Shown here piece after piece: positions 5,263-6,113 of a stretch of 6,113 nt of DNA (its first letter is position 1; each line of letters starts with the position of its first letter). The DNA is from CAIWXH01 sp964555675 (GTDB lineage: Bacteria > Chloroflexota > Chloroflexia > Chloroflexales > Chloroflexaceae), in NCBI GenBank assembly GCA_964555675.1, contig CAZKTU010000328.1:1-6113 (forward strand), written 5' to 3'. The notes below the pieces were generated by a model. The model was not told the origin of the DNA and searched no databases. It worked only from the letters and a program-made list of their open reading frames with translations. Both the position numbers and the translations under genes were made by a program.

Positions 5263-6113
5263 ATGGTCGAGCCAACGGGCCACTGCCCTTACCTTGGGCT
5301 AAAGCAGAACCAGGCGATCCGCTTTGCCTCGCCTACCCCAGAGCACCGCTGCTACGCTGCCGGCCAGGCCCAGGAGATTCCCCTGATCCAGCCTGACTAT
5401 CAGACGGCGTACTGCCTTTCGCCCGGCCATATCAAGTGTCCATTATACACGGGCTCCGGTCTGCCTTCAACGCCGGCCGTCGCTATCGATCCACGCGGCG
5501 CGCCGGCCCTGGCCTCGGCCGGGGGCCTTGGCGGATGGCTGGCCGGCCTGCCCGGCCGCGACCGCCTGATCTACCTGGCGCTGCTCGGCCTGCTCGGCGT
5601 TATCCTGACGATCTACGCCGTCGCCGGCGTCGGTCTGCTCAGCGAGGGCTCGCTGCTGCCGGGCGGCTCGACCGGCGCGCCGCCCCCGCCCTCGGCGACG
5701 GCGCCCGCTACGGCCGCGCCCACAGACGAGCCCACTCTGGCCCCGAGCGCATCGCCGACCAGGGCCGCTACGGCGACGCCGACTGTCACCGACCGGCCCA
5801 CGCGGACGCCCCAGGCCACGCGGACGGCGCAGCCGAGCGCAACCTCGACCGCGGCCGGCCCCTCGGCCACGCCGGTGCTGCCTACGATCGAGGCGATCTC
5901 CCCCACCCCCGAGCCGCCGACGGCCCGTCCTACGCTCCCGCCGCCTCTGCCGCCAACGGCGACCAATACGCCGTCGAACCTGGTGCCGCTCCCGCCTGAC
6001 GAGCCGACCGTCGGGCTCGAGCCTTCGTCTACCTCGGCGCCGACGCCCCCGCTCGAGGCCTCGGCCACCTCGGTGGCCGAGCCCACCGTCGCGCCGCCCG
6101 CCGAGCCCACCGT
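5263..6113 (+). CDS. Membrane-anchored protein with N-terminal Cys/His module and Pro/Thr-rich stalk (3' end outside window)
   Basis: The frame is open from ATG 5263 to the end of the window: 283 complete codons and no stop. Residues 1-61 form a compact module with four Cys (8, 30, 51, 59) and His at 7, 28 and 56; its landmarks are HCPYLGLK, PTPEHRCYA, YCLSPGHIKCPLY. The pattern C-x21-C-x20-C-x7-C suggests a metal-binding or disulfide-held domain; I recall similar N-terminal modules in Chloroflexota envelope proteins, some ending in LysM domains. Residues 62-99 are a Gly/Ala/Pro linker, 101-126 (RLIYLALLGLLGVILTIYAV and on) one membrane helix, and 127-283 a PT/EPT-rich stalk. With no signal peptide before the module, the topology is probably N-in with the stalk outside. 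A sigma-70-type promoter lies 39 bp upstream; GGAG (5247-5250) sits 12 nt from the ATG, longer than usual. Frame evidence is the Cys module, the helix and the stalk all in one frame. The C-terminal domain, hence the function, is unseen. Confidence 0.85.
   Translation, partial: MVEPTGHCPYLGLKQNQAIRFASPTPEHRCYAAGQAQEIPLIQPDYQTAYCLSPGHIKCPLYTGSGLPSTPAVAIDPRGAPALASAGGLGGWLAGLPGRDRLIYLALLGLLGVILTIYAVAGVGLLSEGSLLPGGSTGAPPPPSATAPATAAPTDEPTLAPSASPTRAATATPTVTDRPTRTPQATRTAQPSATSTAAGPSATPVLPTIEAISPTPEPPTARPTLPPPLPPTATNTPSNLVPLPPDEPTVGLEPSSTSAPTPPLEASATSVAEPTVAPPAEPT

Noticed and set aside
5436..5999. 187-residue plus-strand frame inside the right-edge gene
   Set aside because: Arg/Pro-rich shift of the stalk gene. 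The frame from 5263 carries the Cys module, membrane helix and P/T stalk in one continuous reading.
5613..6110. Gly/Ser/Val-rich minus-strand frame of 165 residues
   Set aside because: Complement of the Pro/Thr codons of the stalk always reads as Gly/Val/Ser/Arg; no start signal or domain.
1..6113. Window as a small circular element, because both edges are Pro/Thr stalk sequence
   Set aside because: No shared end sequence is present, and joining the last two bases to the first puts the right-edge gene in a frame other than that of the left-edge tail. No replication or mobility gene is present.

Overview
The window is about 70% GC bacterial DNA, tightly packed, with no RNA genes, CRISPR array or recognisable insertion sequence. 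The best guess for the source is a Chloroflexota bacterium. This rests on high GC, on long Pro/Thr-rich extracytoplasmic stalks, and on a four-Cys N-terminal domain starting HCPYLGLK placed before a membrane helix. The assignment is an inference from family resemblance; no marker gene proves it.

Layout from left to right. (1) 1-468, plus strand: the Pro/Thr/Glu/Ala-rich tail of a protein whose start lies outside the window. (2) 469-581: an intergenic stretch with a long imperfect hairpin followed by a TATACT -10 box. (3) 582-2020, plus strand: a two-gene unit with a degenerate CPBP/CAAX-protease-like membrane protein and a Ser-His-Asp alpha/beta hydrolase two bases downstream. (4) 2038-5177, minus strand: three genes read right to left, a YfcE-like metallophosphoesterase, a class III (HemL-like) PLP aminotransferase 18 bp later, and undecaprenyl-diphosphatase UppP after an 86-bp gap that holds its own candidate promoter. 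The two units converge with only 17 bp between stop codons. (5) 5178-5262: a divergent promoter region with a good sigma-70-type promoter on the plus strand. (6) 5263-6113, plus strand: a membrane-anchored protein with a Cys/His N-terminal module, one transmembrane helix and a Pro/Thr stalk that runs off the right edge.

How the genes fit together. UppP recycles the undecaprenyl lipid carrier for envelope polymers, and both edge genes encode surface-exposed stalks, so the region has a loose envelope flavour. The hydrolase, aminotransferase and phosphoesterase have no substrate that can be read from sequence, and no pathway linking the genes is evident. I see no defence, mobile or biosynthetic system. 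The points most worth following are the Cys-module stalk protein, the loss of most CPBP catalytic residues, and the dyads at three promoter regions.
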